A stretch of DNA of 56,815 nt from a virus (IMGVR_UViG_3300033141_001667:1-56815); one strand, 5' to 3'. Counted from the first letter of the stretch, positions 6,803 to 14,906 are shown. Translations and numbers: made by a program. Notes: a model not told the origin generated them from the sequence alone.

Positions 6803-7050
6803 TGAAGATAGAGAATTGCGAGTTCAACGCAGTGAAGTTTGATGGTCGAGCCATAGATGCGATCAACAACGTATCGAAGGCGTTATTGAATCTGACGGAA
6901 ATCTTCAAGATGCAGGACATCGAGATAGAATGTCTTGTCAAGATCGAAGGCGATGGCATAACCGTTCATGATTGCCACACGAATGGCACAGCAGCATTGA
7001 GGGGTGACAGCCATGAAACTACCCTGGAAGCGAACGAGAGGGGCTGCTGA
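6802..7050 (+). CDS. Hypothetical protein, 82 aa
   Basis: Start chosen at the second of two tandem ATGs, four bases after GAGGAGG. Begins MKIENCEFNAVKFDGRAIDA, with a helix (INNVSKALLNLTEIFK) then strands (IECLVKIEGDGITVHD). The end (residues 70-82) overlaps the start of the following small gene. Not recognised. Confidence 0.5.
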   Translation: MKIENCEFNAVKFDGRAIDAINNVSKALLNLTEIFKMQDIEIECLVKIEGDGITVHDCHTNGTAALRGDSHETTLEANERGC

Positions 7051-7256
7051 TCCATCTGAAGAGGTAAACAGGACAGATGTATCCAAACGCTTAAAATACC
7101 ATCTGACAGCATGTGACAAGTGCCATCGAGTGGCGTGGGCATAAACCGAAGCCGGATGAGTTGATGGAGAGATTCCTGATATGCAGATTGGGCTATCGCG
7201 AGTTTTCAGAAGCAATCGAAAGGAGATATGATGCGCCCCAAAGTACTCAAAACTGA
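7013..7256 (+). pseudogene. Small gene split by a frameshift
   Basis: ATG 7013 gives a 43-aa product ending CDKCHRVAWA at TAA 7142. In another frame the sequence continues without interruption as HKPKPDELMERFLICRLGYR and EFSEAIERRYDAP to 7256. CDKCHRVAW followed by HKPKPDELMERF looks like one protein, joined by a single base shift near 7140. A broken gene, a sequencing indel, or recoding are possible. The N-terminus is basic and has a CxxC pair. Confidence 0.45.
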
Positions 7257-7434
7257 AGCTGATTACGAGGCGGCACTTGCTCGGCTCGACGAATTGCTTG
7301 ATGCTGAGCCTGAAACTCCAGAAGGCGATGAATTTGAGCTTTGGGCGACACTCATCGAAACATACGAGGAGTCCGAGTTCCCCATTGACTTGCCTGATCC
7401 GCAAGCTTCATGTGGAGCTAAGCTGCATAAATAA
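7231..7434 (+). CDS. Truncated HigA-type antitoxin N-terminal domain
   Basis: MRPKVLKTEADYEAALARLD and the following LLDAEPETPEGDEFELWATL match the N-terminal part of HigA-like antitoxins (COG5499). In those the segment PIDLPDP is followed by a helix-turn-helix; here it ends after ten more residues (QASCGAKLHK). No toxin gene adjoins it. AGGAG is five bases upstream of the second of two tandem ATGs. It may be a remnant or a deliberate antitoxin decoy. Confidence 0.7.
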   Translation: MRPKVLKTEADYEAALARLDELLDAEPETPEGDEFELWATLIETYEESEFPIDLPDPQASCGAKLHK

Positions 7435-7443
7435 GGGGGAATA

Positions 7444-7887
7444 ATGGGAAAGAACTATTTTGGCCCTAATGGACAGATCCAAGAAAGCGTAAAAGACTGT
7501 CTGGGAACAACAATTTTGGGTATTTATGGAGAATATAATAAGGCACTGGACTATAATAGTTACAGAATAGTTATTGAGACCGATTGTGGTTATCTGGTCA
7601 TTACAGGCTCTCATGATCATGGCCCTGAATATGAGTATAGCCGCAAGAAAAAGAGTCATTATATCCTAAGAAATGCGGAAGATAATATCTGTGATAATTT
7701 TCGGACTGAAATCTTCACGCCCAAATCAAATAAAGACATATTGGAGGGATTTTGCAAGGCAGTCGAGAAGGCCAAAGAGGTCGAGAAAAGCTTGCGGGAT
7801 ATTTACGAGAAGTGCACCACGCTGATATCCACGTGCTCCGGGAACTTAACATACACGGTAAATCTGAAGAAGACGGAGAATGTGTGA
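7444..7887 (+). CDS. Hypothetical protein, 147 aa
   Basis: AAGGGGGAATA precedes the ATG. The N-terminal half is beta-rich with charged loops (YRIVIETDCGYLVITGSHDH), the C-terminal half helical and lysine-rich. No recognised motif, no membrane segment. More AT-rich than the tiny genes before it, closer to the 8337-9326 genes in codon use. Confidence 0.65.
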   Translation: MGKNYFGPNGQIQESVKDCLGTTILGIYGEYNKALDYNSYRIVIETDCGYLVITGSHDHGPEYEYSRKKKSHYILRNAEDNICDNFRTEIFTPKSNKDILEGFCKAVEKAKEVEKSLRDIYEKCTTLISTCSGNLTYTVNLKKTENV

Positions 7888-8165
7888 TCCATAGGAAGAA
7901 CGTGCGAACAAATACATTACAAGAACCTACATTCTTCTTAGAATAATTTGTCTAATATTGATGAGATTATCTTATCTAGTTTTTAAGGGGAAATCGGGGA
8001 AGATTCTGTCGATTGTGCTGGCCAGTTGCTAGCGATTTGACATCGCAGACATAATGTCGGTAGTTGCGCCTATATGCCAACAAAACGTACCGTGCGAGGA
8101 ATTGATGATACATAATCTCGGCATCTGGGCCTATTAGCCGAGAACAAGTATCAAAGGAGATCACC

Positions 8166-8333
8166 ATGCCCGACACCGAGAAGTTGCTCAAGGAGATCGG
8201 CGAGGGTGGCATATTCCGGACGAGCAAGCTGGGGATGCTGGGGATTAGTCGTTCGACGGTTAAATGACTGGTCGAACGGGGTGAGGCCGAACAGATATCT
8301 CACGGCCTCTATCGACTCGTTAAAGGAGAATAA
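8166..8333 (+). pseudogene. AbiEi-type winged-helix mini-gene with in-frame TGA
   Basis: CAAAGGAGATCACC precedes ATG 8166. The frame reads KLLKEIGEGGIFRTSKLGML and GISRSTVK, then TGA (8265-8267), then LVERGEAEQISHGLYRLVKG to TAA at 8331. The two parts together match the N-terminal winged-helix pattern of AbiEi-like antitoxins (G-isrst-v-LveRGe...-GlYrL); a single base change (for example CGA to TGA) interrupts it. The next gene starts only three bases later. Confidence 0.55.
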
Positions 8334-8336
8334 TCT

Positions 8337-8690
8337 GTGTCTCAAACTGACGATAGAATCTTTGATCCTATAGACATTAGTGAGAATCTATTATGCCTAC
8401 TAGATGGCCAAGGATTTGATGCTCCGGTTAAATTTATGGTTCATGCCAGACCTCATGACGATCTAGATAAAGAAATTCCTCTTACCGATTGCGCGAAAAT
8501 CGTTAACTTTGATGAAGGGCCTGCAATATTTGTTCTGGATGAGTGTTCATTAATTGGGCTTCTTGGTCCCATGCTTGAGTATGATGGCATTCACCATATT
8601 TATCTATTCTTTTCCGGCAATAAGACTGATAATGACGGCAACAAGAAGAAAGTTCCGTTTGTAATGGGCAGGATTAACGCAAATCTATGA
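8337..8690 (+). CDS. Hypothetical acidic protein, 117 aa
   Basis: GTG start at 8337 following AAAGGAGAATAATCT, a proper ribosome site. Soluble and acidic (DPIDISENLLCLLDGQGFDA at the start; a strand-rich end with VPFVMGRI). Unrecognised. It lies ten bases before the deoxynucleoside kinase gene, so cotranscribed with it. Confidence 0.65.
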   Translation: MSQTDDRIFDPIDISENLLCLLDGQGFDAPVKFMVHARPHDDLDKEIPLTDCAKIVNFDEGPAIFVLDECSLIGLLGPMLEYDGIHHIYLFFSGNKTDNDGNKKKVPFVMGRINANL

Positions 8691-8699
8691 GGGGATATT

Positions 8700-9326
8700 A
8701 TGTATGAAGGGAAGTCTATGTATTTACTTGAGGGGAATATAGCTGCTGGCAAATCAACAATAGGCAAAATTCTCAGAGACGAATTTGGATATGGCTTTAT
8801 TGAAGAACCGGTAGGCGCTTGGCAAAAAGATTTTGATGAGAATCTATTAGATTTGTTCTACAGCAATATGCCGCGCTGGGCTTTTACGTTCCAATTTGCA
8901 GCATTCACTACTAGGGCAAAGACATGGACTGAAGTATTAGCTATGACAGATCACGATAAAGTCATCCTGGAACGCTCTATTTTTTGTGATCGCTATGTTT
9001 TCGCAAAAAATTGCTATGAATCCGGTCTCATGAAGAAAACGGAATGGCAACTCTATTGTAAAATGTGGGATTGGCTCCAAAGTAATTGGTGTGCAGAGCC
9101 CGATAAGATCATTTATCTTCGTGTTCCGGCCCAAATCTGTCGTCTTAGAATTGAGCAGAGAGGGCGCGATGAAGAGAATGATATTCAGTTCGAATATTTG
9201 CGCGATTTAGAAATATTACATGATGAATGGCTACTTGATAATCCAAAATGCATGTTAATAAATGCAACCGGCACTACTCCCGAAATAATTGCACAAGAAG
9301 TGGCTAAGGCCATAAGGAACGAATAA
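8700..9326 (+). CDS. Deoxynucleoside kinase
   Basis: Member of the dNK/TK2-like deoxyribonucleoside kinases, which phosphorylate deoxynucleosides with ATP in the cytoplasm to feed dNTP pools. Visible: P-loop GNIAAGKST at residues 12-20, the EEPVGAW region that orders substrate, the ERS motif in ILERSIFCDRYVFA, and the arginine-rich LID RGRDEEN. 208 aa is the normal length. GAGGGGATATT precedes the ATG. No other nucleotide enzymes are nearby, suggesting salvage to support replication. Substrate specificity cannot be read from sequence alone. Confidence 0.88.
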   Translation: MYEGKSMYLLEGNIAAGKSTIGKILRDEFGYGFIEEPVGAWQKDFDENLLDLFYSNMPRWAFTFQFAAFTTRAKTWTEVLAMTDHDKVILERSIFCDRYVFAKNCYESGLMKKTEWQLYCKMWDWLQSNWCAEPDKIIYLRVPAQICRLRIEQRGRDEENDIQFEYLRDLEILHDEWLLDNPKCMLINATGTTPEIIAQEVAKAIRNE

Positions 9327-9347
9327 ATAGAAAAGGAATCTACCCCA

Positions 9348-9656
9348 ATGACAGAACCAACATACGCAGATGGATTAGTAGAAGGCCGTCTAGTTACACT
9401 CGAAGCAGCCTCAGGCAAATACGAAGAAGAGATACATGGTCTTCGGAGTGATATAACTGGGATGGGCGAATCGCTTAGAAAAGAGATGAGACATTACCTA
9501 GAGCCGATTTATAATCAACTTATGGGTAATGGGCAGCCAGGATTGATTAAGCGGTTTGAGAATATAGCCACAACCGTCAAACTAAATTGGGGAGTAACAC
9601 TGCTTATGTTGGCTGCAATTATCGGTTTGGCATTAAGAGCATTCACCATCATCTAG
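9348..9656 (+). CDS. Coiled-coil protein with C-terminal membrane anchor
   Basis: 102 aa: a helical, charged first part (EGRLVTLEAASGKYEEEIHG) and one membrane segment near the C-terminus (GVTLLMLAAIIGLALRAFTI). This layout resembles XhlA/hemolysin-type holin partners of phages, which associate with the inner membrane. AAAAGGAATC precedes the ATG. It lies far from the candidate lysis area, so a lysis role is only a possibility. Confidence 0.6.
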   Translation: MTEPTYADGLVEGRLVTLEAASGKYEEEIHGLRSDITGMGESLRKEMRHYLEPIYNQLMGNGQPGLIKRFENIATTVKLNWGVTLLMLAAIIGLALRAFTII

Positions 9657-9659
9657 TTC

Positions 9660-9688
9660 TTGACTTTCCTCTTACTATGTGCTATAAT
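9660..9688 (+). promoter_or_regulatory. Strong sigma70-like promoter
   Basis: TTGACT (9660-9665), 17 bases, TATAAT (9683-9688), starting two bases after the stop of the previous gene. Predicted start about 9696. Confidence 0.75.
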
Positions 9689-9695
9689 AATAATT

Positions 9696-9787
9696 GGATG
9701 ATTGCGATGTGTATACAATACGAATAGTCGCGGTAAGGATTGGAAATAAATCAGCTGGGCTTCTGCCACAAGTTGTGGCATATTTTT
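9696..9787 (+). ncRNA. Candidate 92-nt small RNA
   Basis: Bounded by the strong promoter at 9660 and the intrinsic terminator at 9764-9787. No reading frame with a ribosome site lies inside. A complete promoter-terminator unit this short between genes suggests a dedicated small RNA; its target cannot be inferred. Confidence 0.45.
9764..9787 (+). terminator. Rho-independent terminator
   Basis: TGCCACA (9764-9770), loop AGT, TGTGGCA (9774-9780), then TATTTTT. A textbook stem with a U-run; it would also end readthrough from the kinase gene row. Confidence 0.8.
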
Positions 9788-9827
9788 AGGGAGTCTTCTG
9801 GTGAGGTTAATCTGCATAGTAACTAAG

Positions 9828-9890
9828 AGTGTTTAAAATAAAACCCCGGTGGGAAGCGAATGGCTGGCCAGCCGCGCCTTATTAAACACT
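9828..9890. other. Structured element before the tmRNA
   Basis: AGTGTTTAA (9828-9836) pairs perfectly with TTAAACACT (9882-9890), enclosing a 12-base palindrome GGCTGGCCAGCC (9861-9872). Length is 63 bases and the end is 14 bases before the tmRNA. No T-loop, so not a tRNA. Possibly a processing or transcription-termination structure. Confidence 0.5.
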
Positions 9891-9904
9891 GATCATTGAT
9901 ATTT

Positions 9905-10259
9905 GGGGGCAATGGGTATCGATTGGGTACCGGAAGCATAATTGCAAGCGTAGTGCCAACTACTAAACTGGCAACTAAAACGAACTGACACGATCAGATC
10001 ATTCTTCAGCAATCTGAAGGCTAAGGCTACAAGTTTCGTTGATGGGCTTCTCCTTGGCAACGATACATCAACAATTGCTTTACTGGCCACCGCTTAGCGG
10101 AAGTGCCGCGAATAGGCTTTTCTGATTGGGCCGATCAATCAGATGGTGGACGAGACGAAGTCAGTCTCCCCAAAAGCAGCCATGCTTAAATGGACAAGCT
10201 TGTAGATATTGTGTGAAAGGTGCAACAAGACGGGCGTTCAACTCGCCCTGCCTCCACCA
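9905..10259 (+). ncRNA. ssrA: Transfer-messenger RNA (tmRNA)
   Basis: 355 nt, the usual tmRNA size. Rescues stalled ribosomes by acting as tRNA-Ala and then as template for a degradation tag. The 5' GGGGGCA (9905-9911) pairs with 3' TGCCTCC (10249-10255) giving the G3-U70 pair required for alanine charging; then discriminator A and encoded CCA. T-arm: GGGCG, loop TTCAACT, CGCCC (10232-10248). An H-type pseudoknot near the start is visible: GTAGT/ACTAC at 9950-9963 with loop GCCA matching TGGC at 9969-9972, followed by an A-rich spacer as in known tmRNAs. The tag frame is uncertain: a frame open from 9954 ends ...GNDTSTIALLATA at TAG 10095, which would be a long tag; shorter alternatives stop within 5-11 codons. 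Confidence 0.88.
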
Positions 10260-10317
10260 GAATATAGTGGGAACTATGGAAAAGTGATGAATAGTGGGAA
10301 GCCAAATCCCTTTTAGC

Positions 10318-10346
10318 TGGACCCAGCAACCATTTTGTAGTATAAT
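10318..10346 (+). promoter_or_regulatory. Phage promoter, TGGACC-17-TATAAT family (copy 2)
   Basis: TGGACC (10318-10323), 17 bases, TATAAT (10341-10346) within TTTTAGCTGGACCCAGCAAC. It lies 31 bases before the first late gene and probably drives the terminase-portal transcript. Confidence 0.8.
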
Positions 10347-10376
10347 TAAGCCTACACTCATACATTAGGAGGGGGG

Positions 10377-10541
10377 ATGTCTAACTCTGAAGAAATTATT
10401 ACAGACTACACACCGATTCCAGGCTTCACAAAAGGTAAGGGGCTTTATTGCCTTAAAGTCCCGTGGCTTGTGAGAAAAGGCGCTGCGGGAGAGGCCGACA
10501 GAATACTCAATGAATCAAGTGATAACGAAGCTGACTCCTGA
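10377..10541 (+). CDS. Small hypothetical protein overlapping terL, 54 aa
   Basis: AGGAGGGGGG directly precedes ATG 10377. Sequence begins MSNSEEIITDYTPIPGFTKG and ends with an acidic tail (NESSDNEADS) that overlaps the first 32 bases of the large terminase gene. First gene of the late block and the only one there ending in TGA. Could couple translation of terL or be a packaging accessory. Confidence 0.6.
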   Translation: MSNSEEIITDYTPIPGFTKGKGLYCLKVPWLVRKGAAGEADRILNESSDNEADS

Positions 10542-12024
10542 AGAACGCGATCATCAAGCGTTTATTGCTGCCGACTATAAAAACAACCCAATGAATTTTA
10601 TCAAAAATATTCTTGGGTGCGAGTTGTGGTGGCGACAAGAAGAGATTGTAAAAAGTGTATGGAAGTATAAGCACACATATGTTCATTCGGCTAACTCTAT
10701 AGGTAAAACATATCTGGCTGGTAGACTAGCTCTTGCTTTTTACATGTGTCATATTGGCCCCAATAAAGAAGATGAAACCAAAGTAATTATTGTTGGGGCT
10801 AAATTTGATTCTTTACGATTGCAAACATGGGCTGAGCTAGGTTCTGCATATTACAAAGCGGCCTACCCCCTCGGCGGAAAATTACAAGCAAGAATCTACC
10901 ACGACTCTCCAGATAAACCAGAATCGTACATAGGTATTTTCGGCACAGACAAGGATAGCCCAGAGAATATCCAGGGTTTTCATGCTCCGAATATGCTCAT
11001 CATTGTCGAGGAAGCAAGCAAGCTCGATAGTGAAATAATGAAAGCCCTTGAAGGTTGTGCTGTTGCGGACAATAATCACATTTTGTGTATTGGAAACCCC
11101 ATCAGAACTGAGGGTATTTTCTTCGATAGATGTACGGACCCTAAAAATGAATATCTCAAAGAGGCCGGAATTAGGAACGTCATCGGCATTTCTGCTCTAG
11201 AAGCTCCAAATGTTGTATCTGGGCAAGACATATATCCGGGAATGCCTAATAGGGATTGGGTAGAGCAGCAAAAAGAAGAGTATGGAGAAGAAAGCCCATT
11301 CTATCAGGCCCGCGTATTAGGGCAGTTCCCATCTCAGGGTGAAGATCAGATTATCCCACTTGATTTAATCTATGATGCCTGTACTGATGAGCGACTTGAA
11401 CGCACTAGAATAGATACAGAAAATCGTGTTATGGCTCTCGATATTGCCAGACAAGGTGAAGATAAGTCTGCTATTGTTGGCATGTCCGGTGATTATGTAG
11501 AAGTACTGCATATGCGCAGGATAACCGATACGACAGTTACGAGAGATTGGTTCAAGCAAGAATTGTCCGATTTTAAAGGCGCGATACCCGGCATTGATGA
11601 AAATGGTCTCGGTGGTGGACCATATGACGAACTTAGGAAAGAGCGCATACCAGTTCGTGGCTGGATCTCTCAGCGGAAACCAGTTGACCAAGAGCGATTT
11701 TCGGATTTGAAATCAGAGACATTATGGAGTTTAAGAAAGAGATTTGAAGACGGTCTTATTGCAATACCGGAGAGCGAGTATAAAGATAAGCTGATAAGAG
11801 ATCTCGCTGGATATAGATATGGATTCGACAATAAAGGAAAACTTAAAAGCATAGATCCACATAAATCACCTGATCTTGGAGATGCGTTACTAATAGATCA
11901 CTGGTTACAGACGGCTGGAAAGCTGGGCTTAAAAATTGAATGTGGTAGCGCACCATCAGAAGATCGGGTTAATCTAGGCAGCATTGATAGAATATCAGTA
12001 GATATAGCGAATAGGGAGTTCTAG
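10510..12024 (+). CDS. terL: Terminase large subunit
   Basis: 504 aa packaging ATPase-nuclease that drives DNA into the prohead. Walker A variant SANSIGKT at residues 60-67, Walker B LIIVEEAS at 163-170, a coupling-motif-like CIGNP near 193, and an RNase-H-type nuclease domain beginning with D311 in MALDIARQGEDKSAIVG; the later acidic residues lie in GIDENGLGGG and SPDLGDALLID. Length is normal. Start overlaps the preceding 54-aa gene. The portal gene begins two bases after the stop. Confidence 0.93.
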   Translation: MNQVITKLTPEERDHQAFIAADYKNNPMNFIKNILGCELWWRQEEIVKSVWKYKHTYVHSANSIGKTYLAGRLALAFYMCHIGPNKEDETKVIIVGAKFDSLRLQTWAELGSAYYKAAYPLGGKLQARIYHDSPDKPESYIGIFGTDKDSPENIQGFHAPNMLIIVEEASKLDSEIMKALEGCAVADNNHILCIGNPIRTEGIFFDRCTDPKNEYLKEAGIRNVIGISALEAPNVVSGQDIYPGMPNRDWVEQQKEEYGEESPFYQARVLGQFPSQGEDQIIPLDLIYDACTDERLERTRIDTENRVMALDIARQGEDKSAIVGMSGDYVEVLHMRRITDTTVTRDWFKQELSDFKGAIPGIDENGLGGGPYDELRKERIPVRGWISQRKPVDQERFSDLKSETLWSLRKRFEDGLIAIPESEYKDKLIRDLAGYRYGFDNKGKLKSIDPHKSPDLGDALLIDHWLQTAGKLGLKIECGSAPSEDRVNLGSIDRISVDIANREF

Positions 12025-12026
12025 TT

Positions 12027-14210
12027 ATGGTAGAAGATAAAAAACTGCTTCTAGCAGGAGAGACAGGTCTTGAGGGAACAGAAATTTCTTCTGGTATTAT
12101 TCGGGAGCCATATATTTCTTCTACTATCCTTGGAGAAGACTATCTAGAAGACTGGACAATAGATACAGTGAATCATATGCTGTGTGGAGATGGGCAAGTA
12201 TCTGGTGTGTGGAAAGCTATTATGCTGGCTCTTCTACAGGGCAATTGGTCTATAGAACCATATGTGGAGAGAGGGAAAGAGAAACCTACTACTAAGAACA
12301 AAAAGATTGCAGAAGACATTGGTAATCAGTTAGCAGATATATGGAAACCCACTCTAAATGAAGCCGTTTACTATTTGCCGTATGGGTTTTCTATTTTTGA
12401 AGTTACAATGCGAGAACAAGGCGGGAAAATTATATGGGATCGCATTGCGCCCAGGCTACAACATACCATCAATAAGTGGGAATCAGAGAAGGGACACGTA
12501 GCCAGTGTCAATCAATATGTCTGGGATGATAAGCTAGGGATGTACCGCAATGACATCTGGATTCCTGGCAGGCGCATTCTGCGTTTTACGAACGATCAAC
12601 GCGGAGCAAATTTTGAGGGCCAGAGTTTTATGCGGGGCGCATATAAACATTTCCTTATCAATAATGCCCTGTATAAAATTAGTGCGATTTATTGGGAGAA
12701 GCACGGTATTGGCACAATTGTTGCCGCATCCCCTCCTGGAGCCAATGAGGATCAAGAGAAAGCACTGAAAGAAATCCTTCCTGGTTTAAGGGCAAACGAA
12801 CATGGCTATGTTTATCTCGGCCCCGTAGCCGGAGAAGTCAAACTCGAAGATATGCTTACGGTTATGGTTCCAAAAGGCGGCAGCGAGGGAATGGACGGTT
12901 TGCTTAAGTTCATTGTACACAACGATACTCTAATAGCCAGATCTATGCTTGCCCAATTTATGAGTCTTGGGGAGCAGGGCGCTGGAACGCGCTCTCTCAG
13001 TGCAGATATGAATGATCTGTTTCTAATGAATCTTGAGGCCATTACTGGTTACATAAGTCATATTATCTCTAATGGAAATTATGGAGAAAATAGGGGAATC
13101 AAAGATCTTGTTGATATCAATTATGGTGAAGTAGACGGATATCCTAGATGGGTTTGTGGCAGAACGAAGAAAACTGATAGCTCAGCAATCGGTGCCGTAA
13201 TCGCTCAGCTCGTCCAATCGGGCGCAATGCGACCCGATGATTCGTTAGAAGATTTTCTACGCGGCATTCTCGGCGCTCCAAAAGATCTTATTAACCCCCG
13301 GCAAGCAAGCATAGCTACAAGGACAACCCAAAAGAATAATGTTGATTCAATAGACACGCCAGAGAATAGCGAGATGTCGGAACTCAAGAAATTTGAAGAA
13401 GGTATAATCCCGGCACCATTAAGGCGCGGCCGATTTCCATGGGAAGCGAATATAAGATTCGAGGAAATTAGAGATCGGTTAGATAGTCAAGAGGATCGCA
13501 TTGTTTCTAAATGGCGGGATATCTTCATTCAACAGATTGATGCAATTGGCGAAACAGTTGGTTCTATTGTCTCTCGAAAAGATTTAGAAAAAATTTACTC
13601 CGCAGAAGTGCCACTACAAGACGAGCTTGCTGAATATATCGCTTTAACACTACAATCAGTTCACTCTAGCGGACGTAGCGATGTAAAGAATGAGATGTTA
13701 GCACAGATTGCCGTACCATTATTCCAAGAGGACGAAGAGAAAGATGACGAAGAAATCTTGCCATTGTTTGTTCTCCAGGGAAGAAAAGCAGCCGAACGGT
13801 TAGCATCTAAGACTAAACAGGCGATAGAAGCTGCGGCAATTGCCGCTCTAGTGGCTGCAGAAGAAGCGTTATGGGAAGATATTCGAGAAAGAGCGATGCT
13901 TCTATCCGATCAATATGCGCGAGATGAGAGCAAATTCGTCAATTCGGCATATGGAATGGGCAGGAATGAAGTTATTGCAGCCGCTATCGCTGCTGGATTG
14001 GTTGAGGAGAGATACTATTCAGCAATGTTTGACGCTTGTGAGGTTTGCGCTGCAATGGACGGGGTAAAATATTCGGAGAGGCCCTTCGTTATACCAAATC
14101 CCGCGTGTTTAGGAGCGATTTACTCTAAAGCTGGCGGCAACCCATGTAGGTGTTTAGTCATCGTTATTCTTGAGGTTGGCGTGTTGTCTAATCAGATTCA
14201 GGCTCTTTAA
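12027..14210 (+). CDS. Portal protein fused to MuF head-morphogenesis domain
   Basis: 727 aa. The first about 420 residues are a DUF935/Mu gp29-like portal, the dodecameric gate for DNA at the head vertex. The C-terminal about 200 residues are a MuF/SPP1-gp7-like minor head domain, recognisable by DACEVCAAMDG, VIPNPACLG and the final NPCRCLVIVIL. In Mu and SPP1 these are separate genes; here they form one frame with a charged linker (ELKKFEEGIIPAPLRRGRFP). Start ATG follows TAGGGAGTTCTAGTT. Confidence 0.85.
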   Translation: MVEDKKLLLAGETGLEGTEISSGIIREPYISSTILGEDYLEDWTIDTVNHMLCGDGQVSGVWKAIMLALLQGNWSIEPYVERGKEKPTTKNKKIAEDIGNQLADIWKPTLNEAVYYLPYGFSIFEVTMREQGGKIIWDRIAPRLQHTINKWESEKGHVASVNQYVWDDKLGMYRNDIWIPGRRILRFTNDQRGANFEGQSFMRGAYKHFLINNALYKISAIYWEKHGIGTIVAASPPGANEDQEKALKEILPGLRANEHGYVYLGPVAGEVKLEDMLTVMVPKGGSEGMDGLLKFIVHNDTLIARSMLAQFMSLGEQGAGTRSLSADMNDLFLMNLEAITGYISHIISNGNYGENRGIKDLVDINYGEVDGYPRWVCGRTKKTDSSAIGAVIAQLVQSGAMRPDDSLEDFLRGILGAPKDLINPRQASIATRTTQKNNVDSIDTPENSEMSELKKFEEGIIPAPLRRGRFPWEANIRFEEIRDRLDSQEDRIVSKWRDIFIQQIDAIGETVGSIVSRKDLEKIYSAEVPLQDELAEYIALTLQSVHSSGRSDVKNEMLAQIAVPLFQEDEEKDDEEILPLFVLQGRKAAERLASKTKQAIEAAAIAALVAAEEALWEDIRERAMLLSDQYARDESKFVNSAYGMGRNEVIAAAIAAGLVEERYYSAMFDACEVCAAMDGVKYSERPFVIPNPACLGAIYSKAGGNPCRCLVIVILEVGVLSNQIQAL

Positions 14211-14217
14211 TATTCTT

Positions 14218-14643
14218 TCAATCCTCCTTAGGCAGCAGAGCAATGGCCTTTTCTCTTGATGCCTTCGCATCTGCATACATCTTGCGGATTCTGTTGCTAC
14301 TTGGTGCATAGATTGCCGCGTTTGCTAGGTACCCCTTCACCTCTGCATCCTCACACCAATCCCAGATCAGACGCAACGCCTCATCCTTCTTCGCGATGTG
14401 CTGCTCTAGGGCATCGATGTGCTTTGTTTGTGTTGCGATTACCTCGTCAAATCCATAATCTTCTGGACAGCAAGCAGCTTCGCGTTCTTCCCAATCACTC
14501 AACTCCGCTTCCAGGGAAAATAGTCTGTCCCATGTTGTCTCCATTCTGCGCCCATCTGTCAGAACGAACGTCACGTCGCCTGATAAATCCTCGCCATTCG
14601 CAATAACTACTACGCCGTTGTCTAGCTCATTCGTGTGACTCAT
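14218..14643 (-). CDS. Hypothetical protein in inverted cassette, 141 aa
   Basis: Start at 14643 (MSHTNELDNG) because GGGAGGAACG lies directly before it; an ATG 18 bases upstream lacks one. Contains a strand pair (DVTFVLTDGRRMETTWDRLF) then long helical, acidic and coiled regions. Opposite orientation to the late operon around it. Not recognised. Confidence 0.65.
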   Translation of the reverse strand: MSHTNELDNGVVVIANGEDLSGDVTFVLTDGRRMETTWDRLFSLEAELSDWEEREAACCPEDYGFDEVIATQTKHIDALEQHIAKKDEALRLIWDWCEDAEVKGYLANAAIYAPSSNRIRKMYADAKASREKAIALLPKED

Positions 14644-14657
14644 CGTTCCTCCCTTTC

Positions 14658-14897
14658 TCAAGCCCGCTCACTCGCCGCTCTAGGTGCGGCCCAATCGAAT
14701 TGATCATCATCCCACCTAATCGTTCTCTTGTTGACAATCAACTCTTGACCGCACAGGCATCGAAAACGTATGGTTCGTTTCCCAGGACCCGAACCAACAT
14801 ATTCAGTGTGACAAGATGGACAAACATATGATGGATAGGATTCTATGACCTCATGATCAACAATGTCAACGCGCTTCGGTCGTTTAGTAACACTCAT
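14658..14897 (-). CDS. Small zinc-ribbon protein, 79 aa
   Basis: CPSC (in YVCPSCHTEY) and CLCG (in RFRCLCGQEL) form a four-cysteine zinc ribbon, residues about 26-52, with strand-like spacing. GAGGGCGAG precedes the ATG. Next in line after the promoter at 15066-15094. Zinc ribbons of this size usually bind nucleic acid or stabilise a small protein; exact role unknown. Confidence 0.65.
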   Translation of the reverse strand: MSVTKRPKRVDIVDHEVIESYPSYVCPSCHTEYVGSGPGKRTIRFRCLCGQELIVNKRTIRWDDDQFDWAAPRAASERA

Positions 14898-14906
14898 CTC
14901 GCCCTC

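Noticed and set aside
9893-10090. Minus-strand frame across the tmRNA
   Set aside because: It lies inside a well-supported tmRNA and has no ribosome site.
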